This document shows, piece by piece, positions 1-6,530 of a stretch of DNA of 6,784 bases. The position numbers and the translations under genes are program-made. This stretch comes from Spirochaetaceae bacterium (lineage in GTDB: Bacteria; Spirochaetota; Spirochaetia; Spirochaetales_E; Spirochaetaceae_B): NCBI GenBank assembly GCA_003249275.1, contig QKJO01000173.1:1-6784 (forward strand), written 5' to 3'. The notes under the pieces were generated by a model. The model searched no databases. It was not told where the DNA came from and saw only the letters and a program-made list of their open reading frames with translations. How positions within the stretch are numbered: the first letter of the stretch is position 1; the number at the start of each line of letters is the position of its first letter.

Positions 1-213
1 GGACAGGTCGTCCCCCGCAGTCTCGTCAAGGTGACCTTTACTCTCGATGACAGGCTTTCAGAGGGGATCTACTGTGCCAGGGCCATAGATCTCATCCGGA
101 AATTTGTTGAAAAACCGGAGCAGCTGGAAATTCCTCCTGCTTTGAGCCGGGAGCTTCTGGATGAACTCAGGCTCAAGCCCCTTGATGAGATCCGTGAATC
201 CGGGTTTAACTGA
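1..213 (+). CDS. C-terminal part of a 2-oxoacid dehydrogenase E2-like acyltransferase domain protein (partial)
   Basis: The frame is open from base 1 and ends at TGA 211-213, so only the last 70 residues are present and the true start lies upstream. The segment VTFTLDDRLSEGIYCARA followed by an amphipathic helix and KPEQL resembles the C-terminal end of the E2/CAT fold. There the active-site motif DHRxxDG is followed by a helix and a 'xNPExL' element. Here the motif reads D16-D17-R18-L19-S20-E21-G22, so Asp replaces the catalytic His and Glu replaces the Asp. A tail of about 25 residues, rich in Leu, Glu and Arg, follows the domain. From family knowledge, E2 enzymes move acyl groups between lipoamide and CoA. 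With the His lost, this protein may be an inactive or repurposed relative. Assignment rests on one short motif and its spacing, so it is tentative. The next gene lies about 160 bp downstream with no clear terminator between. Confidence 0.5.
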   Translation, partial: GQVVPRSLVKVTFTLDDRLSEGIYCARAIDLIRKFVEKPEQLEIPPALSRELLDELRLKPLDEIRESGFN

Positions 214-250
214 ATCCCCGGCAGTTTCTCCGGAGGCTTGTGAAAACCGG

Positions 251-310
251 TATAATTATTCATTTAATCCAAAGAATAAAATAAAAACGGCCTATAATTA
301 ATTTTATACT
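251..310 (+). promoter_or_regulatory. AT-rich promoter region upstream of the sensor kinase
   Basis: The gap 214-373 switches from GC-rich coding sequence to an AT-rich block. It contains perfect TATAAT hexamers at 251-256 and 293-298 and a TATACT at 305-310. The first two sit inside a repeated 8-mer TATAATTA (251-258 and 293-300). None has a good TTGACA-like box at 16-18 bp upstream, so the exact promoter cannot be chosen. The region most plausibly drives the kinase-rlmB unit. The rest of the gap (214-250 and 311-373) holds an 8-bp palindrome CTCCGGAG at 228-235 and a weak CCCC/GGGG hairpin at 315-330, neither with a T-run. Confidence 0.35.
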
Positions 311-363
311 GCCTCCCCGTTTTCCAGGGGATGTGATAGGATTAAATTGTCTCTGACTCTGCC

Positions 364-370
364 GGGAGGG
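364..370 (+). promoter_or_regulatory. Shine-Dalgarno supporting the ATG 374 start of the sensor kinase
   Basis: GGGAGGG ends three bases before ATG 374-376; the GGAGG core at 365-369 leaves 4 nt to the start. This is slightly short but strong. It favours ATG 374 over the in-frame TTG at 347, which has only an AGGA (338-341) in front of it. Starting at 374 also gives a textbook signal peptide. Confidence 0.6.
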
Positions 371-373
371 CTG

Positions 374-3300
374 ATGAATAAAATCTCAGGAAAATCATTG
401 AGGCTTGTATTTTCCATCCTGGTTTTCACACTTTTCATTCCGGCCGGACTCTCCGCTCAGGAGAATCTGAGGGGCGATGCTCCCGGTTCCATCCTTCTGC
501 TCTTTTCCTATCATCCCGGTCACGAATGGGAAGACAATATCTATGCGGCCCTTCTCAGCGGTCTGAAGGAGCGTCAACCGGGGACCAGGCTCTATCTGGA
601 ATACATGGACACGAAAAGGAACACTCCCGACGAGCAGTCCGATACAATAACCCGGAATCTACAGGGACTTAAAACCGGACCTCTCTCCCTGATCATCGCC
701 GTGGACGACAATGCCCTTCAGTATCTGGCCGGTCCGGGGAAGGACCTCTACCCCGGTGTTCCCGTTGTCTTCTGCGGGGTCAACGATTACCTGAAGGTCA
801 GGGATGCCCTCACCATGCCCCATACAGGAGTCATCAGCCGGGTGAACCTTGCCGATACCCTGGCCATGGCCTACAGACTGATCCCTTCTATGAAAAAGGT
901 GTATGTCATTGTGGATGCCACACCCACGGGAGAAGGCAACAAACAGATGGTGGAATCCCAGCTGGGACTGCTTCGGGGGGAACTGGGCAATCTGGATATT
1001 CAGTTCGTCGGATTCGACGACTATTCTACGGATGAGCTGATCGACTGGACCAGTACCCTGGATCAGGACTCTGTCCTCCTTCTGACAAGCTGGTACAGGG
1101 ACCGGCTGGGACACTACATAGGAGAGAAGGAGTTCATCAGCAAACTGCAGTCCAGGACGGCGGTTCCCGTTTTCAATCTTCTCCATATACGCCCCGGTCT
1201 GCTGGGAGGCAAGGTCACATCGGGCAAAATTCAGGCGGGGCTGGTTCTTGATCAGGCAGATTCCATCATGAAGGGTGTACCGGCATCCTCCATTCCCGTT
1301 ATCGACAGAGACACCTCTGTCTATGTTGTGGATGAAAGCCGGATGCAGTACTGGGGTCTGAAGGACAAAGATCTGCCCGAAGATGTGATGATCCTCAACA
1401 GTGTTTCCGTCAACAGTTACAGGGTGACGATCCGTTTTCTGGCCGCTTGCATACTCTTTCTGCTGTTTCTCCTCATCGGTCTGGTGGTTCAGTCCTATCT
1501 GCTCAACAAATCTTCATCCGAACTGGCCAGGCAGAAAAACGAACTGCTGACGACCCTCAGTTCCATCGGGGACGGGGTGATTTCGACGGATCCGGAATCC
1601 AGAATCATCTTCATGAATGATGCCGCCCAGATTCTGACAGGCTGGAGTCTGGAGGAAGGGGCCGGCCAGCCCCTTTCCCTCGTCATGCCCCTTGAAAACG
1701 GAAGCACCGGAGAGATTCTGAGCGACCCGGTCCGGCAGGTGCTGGAGCGGAAGACTGGGATGGATACGGGACAGGACACGGTCATGAGGAACAGATCGGG
1801 CAACAGGATGCATATTACCGACACCGTCTCCCCCATCAAGGACCCGCGGGACAATACTCTGACAGGGGCGATCATCGTTTTCAAGGATGTCACCGACTCG
1901 GACAGAATGCAGCAGATACTGCACAATGAACAAAGACGGCTCAGGGACGCACAGGCCATGGCCATGGTGGGGAACTGGGAGTATGATCCCGAATCGGATC
2001 AGTACTGGTACTCGAAGGATGTGTATTCGCTGACGGGAATTGCGCCCGGATCCGATGAGTCTGCCGATTCTCTGAATCTTATGAAAAAGATATTTCCTCT
2101 CTGGAACAGGAGAGAGCCCCTGCCCGAACTCCTGATGGATGAGGAGAACAGAGTCAAATCCCTTATGACCCTTCCCCGTGAGGGCGGAGACAATCTGATC
2201 CTCCACCTGATGGCCAGACTGGCCAGAAACCCGGAGACGGACAAGGTAATCGTAACCGGAATTATTCAGGATTTCTCCGAACTGTCCCAGACCCGAGCCG
2301 CTTTGAAGGCCAGCCAGGAACAGCTCCGGCAGGCCGCCAGAATGGAAGCCGTAGGTAAACTGGCCGGAGGCATCGCCCATGAATTCAACAATCTGCTGCA
2401 GATCATTCTTGGATACAGTCAGCTTCTGAAAGACGAATTCGGAGATCAGAAGATCTATGAGTATGTTGAACCCATACTGAAAACGGCATCCAGCGCCAGG
2501 AATCTGACGAGACAGCTGCTGCTGTTCAGCCGTAAAGAGAATCTGGATATGACGACCATCTCACTGTCCAGCCTGATTCATAACCTGATCCCCATACTCA
2601 GCCGTCTGCTGGAGGAGAATATCCTGATCCAGTCCGAACTGGAAGGGGAACAGGATTGGGTCATAGCCGATAAACAGCAGATCGAACAGGTTCTTATAAA
2701 TCTGAGTCTGAATGCCCGGGATGCCATGAAGGGCGGAGGAATCCTGAAACTGAAGCAGTCGGTCTACTCCGCCAGAAAACCCTTTCCCGGACTGGACGGA
2801 AGCATTCCTCCGGGAGATTATGTTCATCTCACCGTGCAGGACAACGGAACGGGGATTGATGAAAAGATTCTGCCGGAGATTTTCGATCCCTTTTTCACCA
2901 CCAAGGACAGAGACAAGGGAACTGGTCTCGGACTTTCAATCGTCTACGGTATCGTCAGGCAGCATCATGGTTATCTGAATGTGGAAACCGACTTTTCGAA
3001 GGGAACGAGTTTCCATATCTATCTGCCCCGGGTTGAGACGGACGGAGGGAAAAAAGCCGAACCCGTCCAGAAAGAATCCGGTACTCCGGCCGGTAAAAAG
3101 CTGGTTGTCTATATGGCAGAGGATGATCCCATGGTCCGGCAGCTGACCGAGACAATGCTCCTGAAAAGCGGCTATATTCTGAAGAGTTTCGTAAACGGTA
3201 AAGCCCTGGTGGAGGAACTGCAGAGATCAAAAGACCAGCTTTCGGTCGATCTGTTCCTTCTGGATGTGATCATGCCGGAGCTGGGAGGGGTTGAGGCATA

Positions 3301-3466
3301 TCACAGACTGAGAGCTTCGGGGTATAATGTGCCCGTACTTTTCATGAGCGGCTATACGGAGGAGCGTTTGCAGAACCTTTCGGAACTGAAAGAGGCATCC
3401 CTCATCCGCAAGCCCTTTACAATGAAAGATCTTCTGATGCAGATTGATACAATTCTTCATCATTAA
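374..3466 (+). CDS. Hybrid sensor histidine kinase with periplasmic ABC_sub_bind-type sensor, two PAS regions and receiver domain
   Basis: An inner-membrane hybrid kinase of 1030 residues from ATG 374 (1039 from TTG 347). Positions below count from ATG 374. A signal peptide covers about 1-28, with a basic N-terminus, a [14 protein letters not shown] core and cleavage probably after LSA28. Residues about 39-345 resemble the ABC_sub_bind periplasmic fold ([38 protein letters not shown]). A single membrane helix lies at about 353-377. The cytoplasm holds a clear PAS domain (about 390-508), a short coiled linker, a second diverged PAS-like region (about 527-635), HisKA with phosphoacceptor H669 in [10 protein letters not shown], and HATPase_c. 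In the ATPase, the N box has N776 and N780, the G1 box is DNGTGID at 823-829, the F box is FDPFFTTK at 837-844, and the G2 box is GTGLGL at 849-854. A C-terminal receiver follows (about 910-1030) with acidic E916/D917/D918, phosphoacceptor D964, S992 and K1013. All catalytic residues are intact, so it should autophosphorylate and pass phosphate to D964. There is no DNA-binding output, so an unlinked HPt protein or regulator is expected. The ligand is unknown. rlmB follows after 12 bp. Confidence 0.93.
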   Translation: MNKISGKSLRLVFSILVFTLFIPAGLSAQENLRGDAPGSILLLFSYHPGHEWEDNIYAALLSGLKERQPGTRLYLEYMDTKRNTPDEQSDTITRNLQGLKTGPLSLIIAVDDNALQYLAGPGKDLYPGVPVVFCGVNDYLKVRDALTMPHTGVISRVNLADTLAMAYRLIPSMKKVYVIVDATPTGEGNKQMVESQLGLLRGELGNLDIQFVGFDDYSTDELIDWTSTLDQDSVLLLTSWYRDRLGHYIGEKEFISKLQSRTAVPVFNLLHIRPGLLGGKVTSGKIQAGLVLDQADSIMKGVPASSIPVIDRDTSVYVVDESRMQYWGLKDKDLPEDVMILNSVSVNSYRVTIRFLAACILFLLFLLIGLVVQSYLLNKSSSELARQKNELLTTLSSIGDGVISTDPESRIIFMNDAAQILTGWSLEEGAGQPLSLVMPLENGSTGEILSDPVRQVLERKTGMDTGQDTVMRNRSGNRMHITDTVSPIKDPRDNTLTGAIIVFKDVTDSDRMQQILHNEQRRLRDAQAMAMVGNWEYDPESDQYWYSKDVYSLTGIAPGSDESADSLNLMKKIFPLWNRREPLPELLMDEENRVKSLMTLPREGGDNLILHLMARLARNPETDKVIVTGIIQDFSELSQTRAALKASQEQLRQAARMEAVGKLAGGIAHEFNNLLQIILGYSQLLKDEFGDQKIYEYVEPILKTASSARNLTRQLLLFSRKENLDMTTISLSSLIHNLIPILSRLLEENILIQSELEGEQDWVIADKQQIEQVLINLSLNARDAMKGGGILKLKQSVYSARKPFPGLDGSIPPGDYVHLTVQDNGTGIDEKILPEIFDPFFTTKDRDKGTGLGLSIVYGIVRQHHGYLNVETDFSKGTSFHIYLPRVETDGGKKAEPVQKESGTPAGKKLVVYMAEDDPMVRQLTETMLLKSGYILKSFVNGKALVEELQRSKDQLSVDLFLLDVIMPELGGVEAYHRLRASGYNVPVLFMSGYTEERLQNLSELKEASLIRKPFTMKDLLMQIDTILHH

Positions 3467-3478
3467 CCGGGAGCACAA

Positions 3479-4210
3479 ATGGAACGAGTCGCAAGTTCAT
3501 ACCACAGCATCATGGAATCCATGAAAACCTCGCAAGGCATCCTCTACAAGAGCAAAACCAACAAGAGGATCGATGAGCTGGTAAAACTGGCTGAAAATAA
3601 GGGAATCACCGTAGAGAACGTATCCGATAAGGACCTGGACAGACTGAGCGGAGAGAGCGGCCATAAAGGGGCTCTCTTCATCTATCAGTCCGGATCGGAA
3701 AAGAAAACGGTTAAATACGGCGAACTGAAGGACTTTCTGAAAGAGCGGGAAGGGGAGAGTCAGCTCCTGGTCCTCCTTCTGGACGGAATCACGGACCCTC
3801 ACAATCTGGGTGCCATCCTCCGGTCGGCGGATCAGTTTGCCGTGGATCTCGTGATTCTTCCCGGCAACAGAAGCGCCGGCATCAACGACACGGTCGCCAA
3901 GGTTTCCGTGGGAGCCCATGCCTGGGTGCCCCGGGTCGAGGTCGCCAACGCCGCCCGATCCCTTGAACTTCTAAAGGATGCGGGATTCTGGATCTACGGA
4001 GCCGACATGGGCGGTTCAACGGCGCCGCAGACCGACCTGAGGGGGAGAACCTGCCTCGTCATGGGGTCGGAAGGAAAGGGAATCTCCCGGCTGCTGAAGG
4101 ACAAATGCGACACCATGGTAAGCATACCCACCTTCGGTCATGTGGACTCTCTCAATGTCTCAGTGGCTGCCGGTATCCTCATGTACGAAGTGATCAGACA
4201 GAGAGGCTGA
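3479..4210 (+). CDS. rlmB: 23S rRNA (guanosine-2'-O)-methyltransferase, RlmB/TrmH (SpoU) family
   Basis: A 243-residue SPOUT methyltransferase, the usual size for RlmB, which methylates the 2'-OH of G2251 (E. coli numbering) in the 23S rRNA P-loop using S-adenosylmethionine. Residues 1 to about 75 form the SpoU substrate-binding domain, ending in the characteristic GHKGALF. The trefoil-knot catalytic domain shows all three SpoU motifs. Motif 1 is DPHNLGAILRSA at 106-117, with N109 and catalytic R115. Motif 2 is VMGSEGKGIS at 194-203, with E198. Motif 3 is IP...DSLNVSVA at 216-230, with S224, N226 and S228. ATG 3479 has GGGAG (3469-3473) at 5 nt spacing and starts 12 bp after the kinase stop, so the two are probably cotranscribed. 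The last 51 bp overlap the convergent C-S lyase gene. Related TrmH-family enzymes acting on tRNA cannot be fully excluded, but the NVSVAAGILMYEVIRQR tail and the N-terminal domain favour RlmB. Confidence 0.9.
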   Translation: MERVASSYHSIMESMKTSQGILYKSKTNKRIDELVKLAENKGITVENVSDKDLDRLSGESGHKGALFIYQSGSEKKTVKYGELKDFLKEREGESQLLVLLLDGITDPHNLGAILRSADQFAVDLVILPGNRSAGINDTVAKVSVGAHAWVPRVEVANAARSLELLKDAGFWIYGADMGGSTAPQTDLRGRTCLVMGSEGKGISRLLKDKCDTMVSIPTFGHVDSLNVSVAAGILMYEVIRQRG

Positions 4211-5392
4211 AATTCTCTCCAGGCCCTCTTTGAGAAGGGAGCGGGGACAGCCGTAGTTCAAACGGAAAAATCCTTCCCCTCCCTGACCGAACCAGTTGCC
4301 TTCCACAAGAGCGATCTTTCCCACCTTGAGCAGCCGGGATTCTATCTCTTTGTGATCCAGCCCCAGTCCTCTGAAGTCGAGCCAGCCGATAAACCCGGCA
4401 TCCGGCTTCATAAGCCTGACTGCGGGTAGCTTCTCCTTCAGGTACTGTTCGATGAAAGAGACATTCTCTCTCAGATAGATTTTCAGGGCGATCAGCCACT
4501 CCGATCCCTCTCTGTACACGGCTTCGCCGATGGAGAGGGCCAGAGCGGAGCCTTCGTTGGTGCTGAAGGCCAACTGGGCATCCTGGTCGATCTTTTTCCT
4601 TTCCGGCGAACCGAAGACAGCCACCGACAGCTTCTCTCCCGCGATGTTGAAAGTTTTGGAGGGGGCCATCAGAGTCATAGCGTTAGCTCCGGTTTCCCTG
4701 GAAAGTGAGGAAAAGGGTATGTGCCCCCTCTCTCCCAGGACCAGATCGGCATGGATTTCATCGGAAATGACGAATACATTGTGTTTCAGACAGATCCGGG
4801 ACACTTCCTCCAGATCCTCCCTGCTCCATACCCGGCCTCCCGGATTGTGAGGGCTGCACAGGAGCATCAGGGACGTATTTGCATCGGATGCCTTTTTTTC
4901 AAGATCCTCAAAGTCCATTGCATAGCCGTCGGAATCGAGCTTCAGCTGGTTCACAAGGGGGGTCCTTCCGTTTCTGACGATCATATTTCTGAAGGGCTGG
5001 TAAACCGGTTCCTGCAGGATGACCGAGTCCCCGGGCTGTGAGAACAGAAAGACTCCCAGGCTCATGGCTCCGACGATTCCCGGGGTAAAACAGACCTCCG
5101 ACAGGGGGACATTCCAGTTGTGCTCCGCCGCCGTCCAGTCCTGCCAGGCCTTCAGAAAATGCCTGGTGGTAGCCGGATAGCCAAAGACTCCATGGTCCGC
5201 CCGTCGCTTCAGAGTCTCCCTGACGATATCTGGAGAGGCAAAGTCCATATCGGCTACCCAGAAGGGCAGCATCTCTTCATTGCCGAACCGGGCTTTGAGG
5301 ACCATACTGTCCCATTTGGCCGCATTGCTGTCAGATCTGTCTATTCTCTTGTCAAAATCCACGATTCTCTCCCCTTCGGTAACAGGTTTCAT
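4160..5392 (-). CDS. MalY/PatB-family PLP-dependent C-S lyase (cystathionine beta-lyase / cystalysin-like aminotransferase)
   Basis: A 410-residue fold-type I PLP enzyme, cytosolic by lack of a signal peptide. Family hallmarks in order: DFD...DRSDSNAAKWD at the N-terminus, WVADMDF (45-51), GYP (71-73), EPVYQPF (128-134), SPHNPGGRVW (180-189), DEIHADL with D211 for the PLP ring nitrogen, SKTFNIAG with Schiff-base lysine K246, and FRLNYGCPR with carboxylate-binding R377. Members cleave cystathionine, cysteine or related thioethers to ammonia, pyruvate and a thiol. The layout (WLDFRGLGLDHKEIE; EGNWFGQGG) recalls Treponema cystalysin. The residue after SKTFNIAG is E253, where relatives I remember have Leu or Met. 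ATG 5392 overlaps the permease stop as ATGA and has no Shine-Dalgarno. GTG 5362 (V11) has AAGGGGAG 6 nt upstream and matches the usual family N-terminus, so it may be the real start. The 3' end overlaps rlmB by 51 bp. The exact substrate is not resolvable from sequence. Confidence 0.88.
   Translation of the reverse strand: MKPVTEGERIVDFDKRIDRSDSNAAKWDSMVLKARFGNEEMLPFWVADMDFASPDIVRETLKRRADHGVFGYPATTRHFLKAWQDWTAAEHNWNVPLSEVCFTPGIVGAMSLGVFLFSQPGDSVILQEPVYQPFRNMIVRNGRTPLVNQLKLDSDGYAMDFEDLEKKASDANTSLMLLCSPHNPGGRVWSREDLEEVSRICLKHNVFVISDEIHADLVLGERGHIPFSSLSRETGANAMTLMAPSKTFNIAGEKLSVAVFGSPERKKIDQDAQLAFSTNEGSALALSIGEAVYREGSEWLIALKIYLRENVSFIEQYLKEKLPAVRLMKPDAGFIGWLDFRGLGLDHKEIESRLLKVGKIALVEGNWFGQGGEGFFRLNYGCPRSLLKEGLERISASLSDHFVHEDTGSH
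5369..5376 (-). promoter_or_regulatory. Shine-Dalgarno pointing to an alternative GTG start of the C-S lyase
   Basis: On the minus strand AAGGGGAG lies 6 nt before GTG 5362-5360, ten codons inside the longer frame. A protein starting there begins (M)DFDKRIDRS, the typical MalY/PatB N-terminus. The ATG at 5392 lacks any Shine-Dalgarno and would depend on coupling to the upstream permease. Confidence 0.45.
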
Positions 5393-6324
5393 AAAAAGGC
5401 ATTGATCAGACTGATGCCGACCACTGTAGTCAGAGCTGCCAGCGCCGTCGACACCATGACGATCAGAGCCGCCAGGTCGCCGTCATTATCCATTGATTCC
5501 GCCATGATATGGCTCGATATGGCTGCAGGAGATCCCATCAACAGGAATATCATCCCCAGTTCTTCCTTTTCATACCCCAGATTATAGAAGATCAGGATGG
5601 CAATAGCAGGAAGAATTACGGTTTTCAGCAGTGAAGAGGAAAGGGCTCTCTTTCCTTTCTCCCTCAATCCGTGCACGGTCAGGGAACCGCCGATATTGAT
5701 CAGGGCCAGAGGCAGGGTCAGGTCGGCCAGATATTTGAGAAGACGTGCCGGAATGGCCGGTACGGGAATTCTGAACAGGGAGAACAGGAGGGCCGCCAGT
5801 ACCGCCAGAATGATGGGGTTGGTGGCGATGCTCTTCAGAGACACCAGCAGGCCGCTCCGGGAGAAGCCATGCTGGGGCAGGGTAAGGGCCATTACGGACA
5901 TGATATTCAAAAGAGGCAGTAAGAGGGCGACCACCATGGCACCCCTGGCGGCAAGCTCTTCCCCGTAAAGGTTCAGTATCAGAGCCAGTCCGATGATGGC
6001 CACATTTCCCCGGAAGGTTCCCTGAACATAGGAGCCTTTTTGACGTATATCCTCGAATCCGAGGCTCACCGCCATGGCGATGATCATTGTCAGAATGGAA
6101 AGCCCCGCCAGAATCAGGATCTCTCTTGTGTCGAAGACGCCCGAAAAACTCAATCCAGCAATTTTAAGAAAAATAAGGGAGGGAAGTCCCAGTTTGAAAC
6201 AGATGACGGACGAACTTTTCTGAAACCCGTCGCCGATGACCTTCCCTCTTTTGAGAAAAACCCCTATGACGATCAGCAAAAAGACAGGGACTACCCCCTG
6301 CAGGGTCTGTAGAAGTATATTCAT
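5389..6324 (-). CDS. AEC-family (auxin efflux carrier / MdcF-like) membrane permease
   Basis: A 311-residue, very hydrophobic inner-membrane protein with about ten membrane segments (roughly 5-24, 38-57, 67-89, 103-121, 126-148, 165-184, 195-216, 232-249, 256-275 and 284-308). This matches the AEC family size and its two-times-five-helix fold. Family-like signatures are FRGNVAIIGLAL (104-115), TNPIILA (168-174), the broken helix LTLPLALINIGGSL (202-215) and GSPAAISSHIMA (264-275). Bacterial relatives move small organic anions such as malonate, malate or oxalate, and some probably amino-acid-like solutes. The substrate here is not predictable. The N-terminus from ATG 6324 aligns with the family pattern, but the only Shine-Dalgarno-like GAAGG abuts the ATG with no spacer, suggesting weak initiation. 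Its stop overlaps the lyase ATG (ATGA, 5389-5392), so the two are one operon. A link to a C-S lyase suggests transport of a sulfur amino acid, a keto acid or a lyase product; this is inference. Confidence 0.87.
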   Translation of the reverse strand: MNILLQTLQGVVPVFLLIVIGVFLKRGKVIGDGFQKSSSVICFKLGLPSLIFLKIAGLSFSGVFDTREILILAGLSILTMIIAMAVSLGFEDIRQKGSYVQGTFRGNVAIIGLALILNLYGEELAARGAMVVALLLPLLNIMSVMALTLPQHGFSRSGLLVSLKSIATNPIILAVLAALLFSLFRIPVPAIPARLLKYLADLTLPLALINIGGSLTVHGLREKGKRALSSSLLKTVILPAIAILIFYNLGYEKEELGMIFLLMGSPAAISSHIMAESMDNDGDLAALIVMVSTALAALTTVVGISLINAFL

Positions 6325-6389
6325 CCTTCAGTTTTAACATCTGACGGCTTTTGTGGTAAAGCAGGTCCTGTCGGAAAACTTCCCGGGTA

Positions 6390-6418
6390 AATATTCTGAC
6401 ACAAAGTTTGATTGTGTA
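6390..6418 (-). promoter_or_regulatory. Weak candidate promoter of the permease-lyase operon
   Basis: On the minus strand a TACACA box (6418-6413, 4 of 6 to TTGACA) is followed after 17 bp by AATATT (6395-6390, 4 of 6 to TATAAT), about 65 bp before the permease ATG. The match is modest and other placements are possible. Its interest is that the inverted repeat at 6399-6417 lies between the two boxes. Confidence 0.22.
6399..6417. repeat. 19-bp inverted repeat in the divergent promoter region (possible operator)
   Basis: ACACAA (6399-6404) and TTGTGT (6412-6417) are perfect inverted 6-bp arms around the 7-bp spacer AGTTTGA. The site lies between the divergent permease operon and leuA, upstream of the leuA -10 candidate and inside the candidate minus-strand promoter. 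Size and placement fit a dimeric transcription factor site. No regulator gene is next to it and I do not recognise the motif. Confidence 0.35.
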
Positions 6419-6438
6419 GACTTCCCATAGGAGATTGA

Positions 6439-6444
6439 TATAGT
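6439..6444 (+). promoter_or_regulatory. Candidate -10 element for leuA
   Basis: TATAGT matches TATAAT in 5 of 6 positions, and would start transcription near 6451, leaving a leader of about 70 nt. The best -35 at 18 bp (TGTAGA, 6415-6420) matches only 3 of 6, so an activator or a different sigma factor is possible. The leader 6451-6519 contains a T7 run within CCAATTTTTTTAG but no stem before it, so no attenuator terminator is seen. Confidence 0.35.
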
Positions 6445-6488
6445 ATTTAGCCCAAAACCAATTTTTTTAGTTCAAGAACGGAGTCCTT

Positions 6489-6530
6489 ATGGATGCCCGT
6501 ACGACACAAGGAGAGCTCAATGAGTTATGA
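6489..6530 (+). CDS. Possible 13-residue leader peptide overlapping the leuA start
   Basis: ATG 6489 is preceded by GGAG (6480-6483) at 5 nt spacing and opens a 13-codon frame, [13 protein letters not shown], ending at TGA 6528-6530. It runs through the leuA Shine-Dalgarno and the first 11 bases of leuA in another frame. Leu codons are at positions 10 (CTC) and 13 (TTA, directly before the stop). A ribosome ending here would terminate 8 bases past the leuA ATG, a geometry suited to translational coupling or to occlusion of the leuA start. It could equally be chance: the frame is very short and the Leu content is low for a classical attenuator. Confidence 0.3.
   Translation: MDARTTQGELNEL

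Noticed and set aside
315..330. CCCC-N8-GGGG hairpin before the kinase
   Set aside because: Only four base pairs with an eight-base loop and no following T-run, so not a terminator; no riboswitch-like architecture around it.
347..373. TTG 347 as the kinase start
   Set aside because: It is in frame but adds nine residues before an otherwise textbook signal peptide; ATG 374 has the stronger Shine-Dalgarno. It cannot be fully excluded.
659..1186. Minus-strand open frame of 175 codons opposite the sensor domain
   Set aside because: Antisense to a conserved domain; the His/Gly/Asp-rich translation shows no family features and there is no promoter.
1514..2380. Long open frame (288 codons) on the minus strand inside the kinase gene
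   Set aside because: It lies entirely antisense to the well-supported PAS and HisKA region, its translation has no recognisable domain, and its composition is typical of a shadow frame.
4205..4250. Possible terminator after rlmB (GAGAG...CTCTC and CCCT...AGGG arms)
   Set aside because: Stems are short and imperfect, there is no T-run, and the stretch is coding sequence of the lyase.
5120..5587. Plus-strand open frame of 155 codons across the permease-lyase junction
   Set aside because: It is antisense to two clearly recognised genes and shows no coherent fold or family signature.
6451..6519. T-box riboswitch or classical leucine attenuator before leuA
   Set aside because: The leader is too short for a T-box, and there is no stem followed by a T-run and no run of leucine codons.
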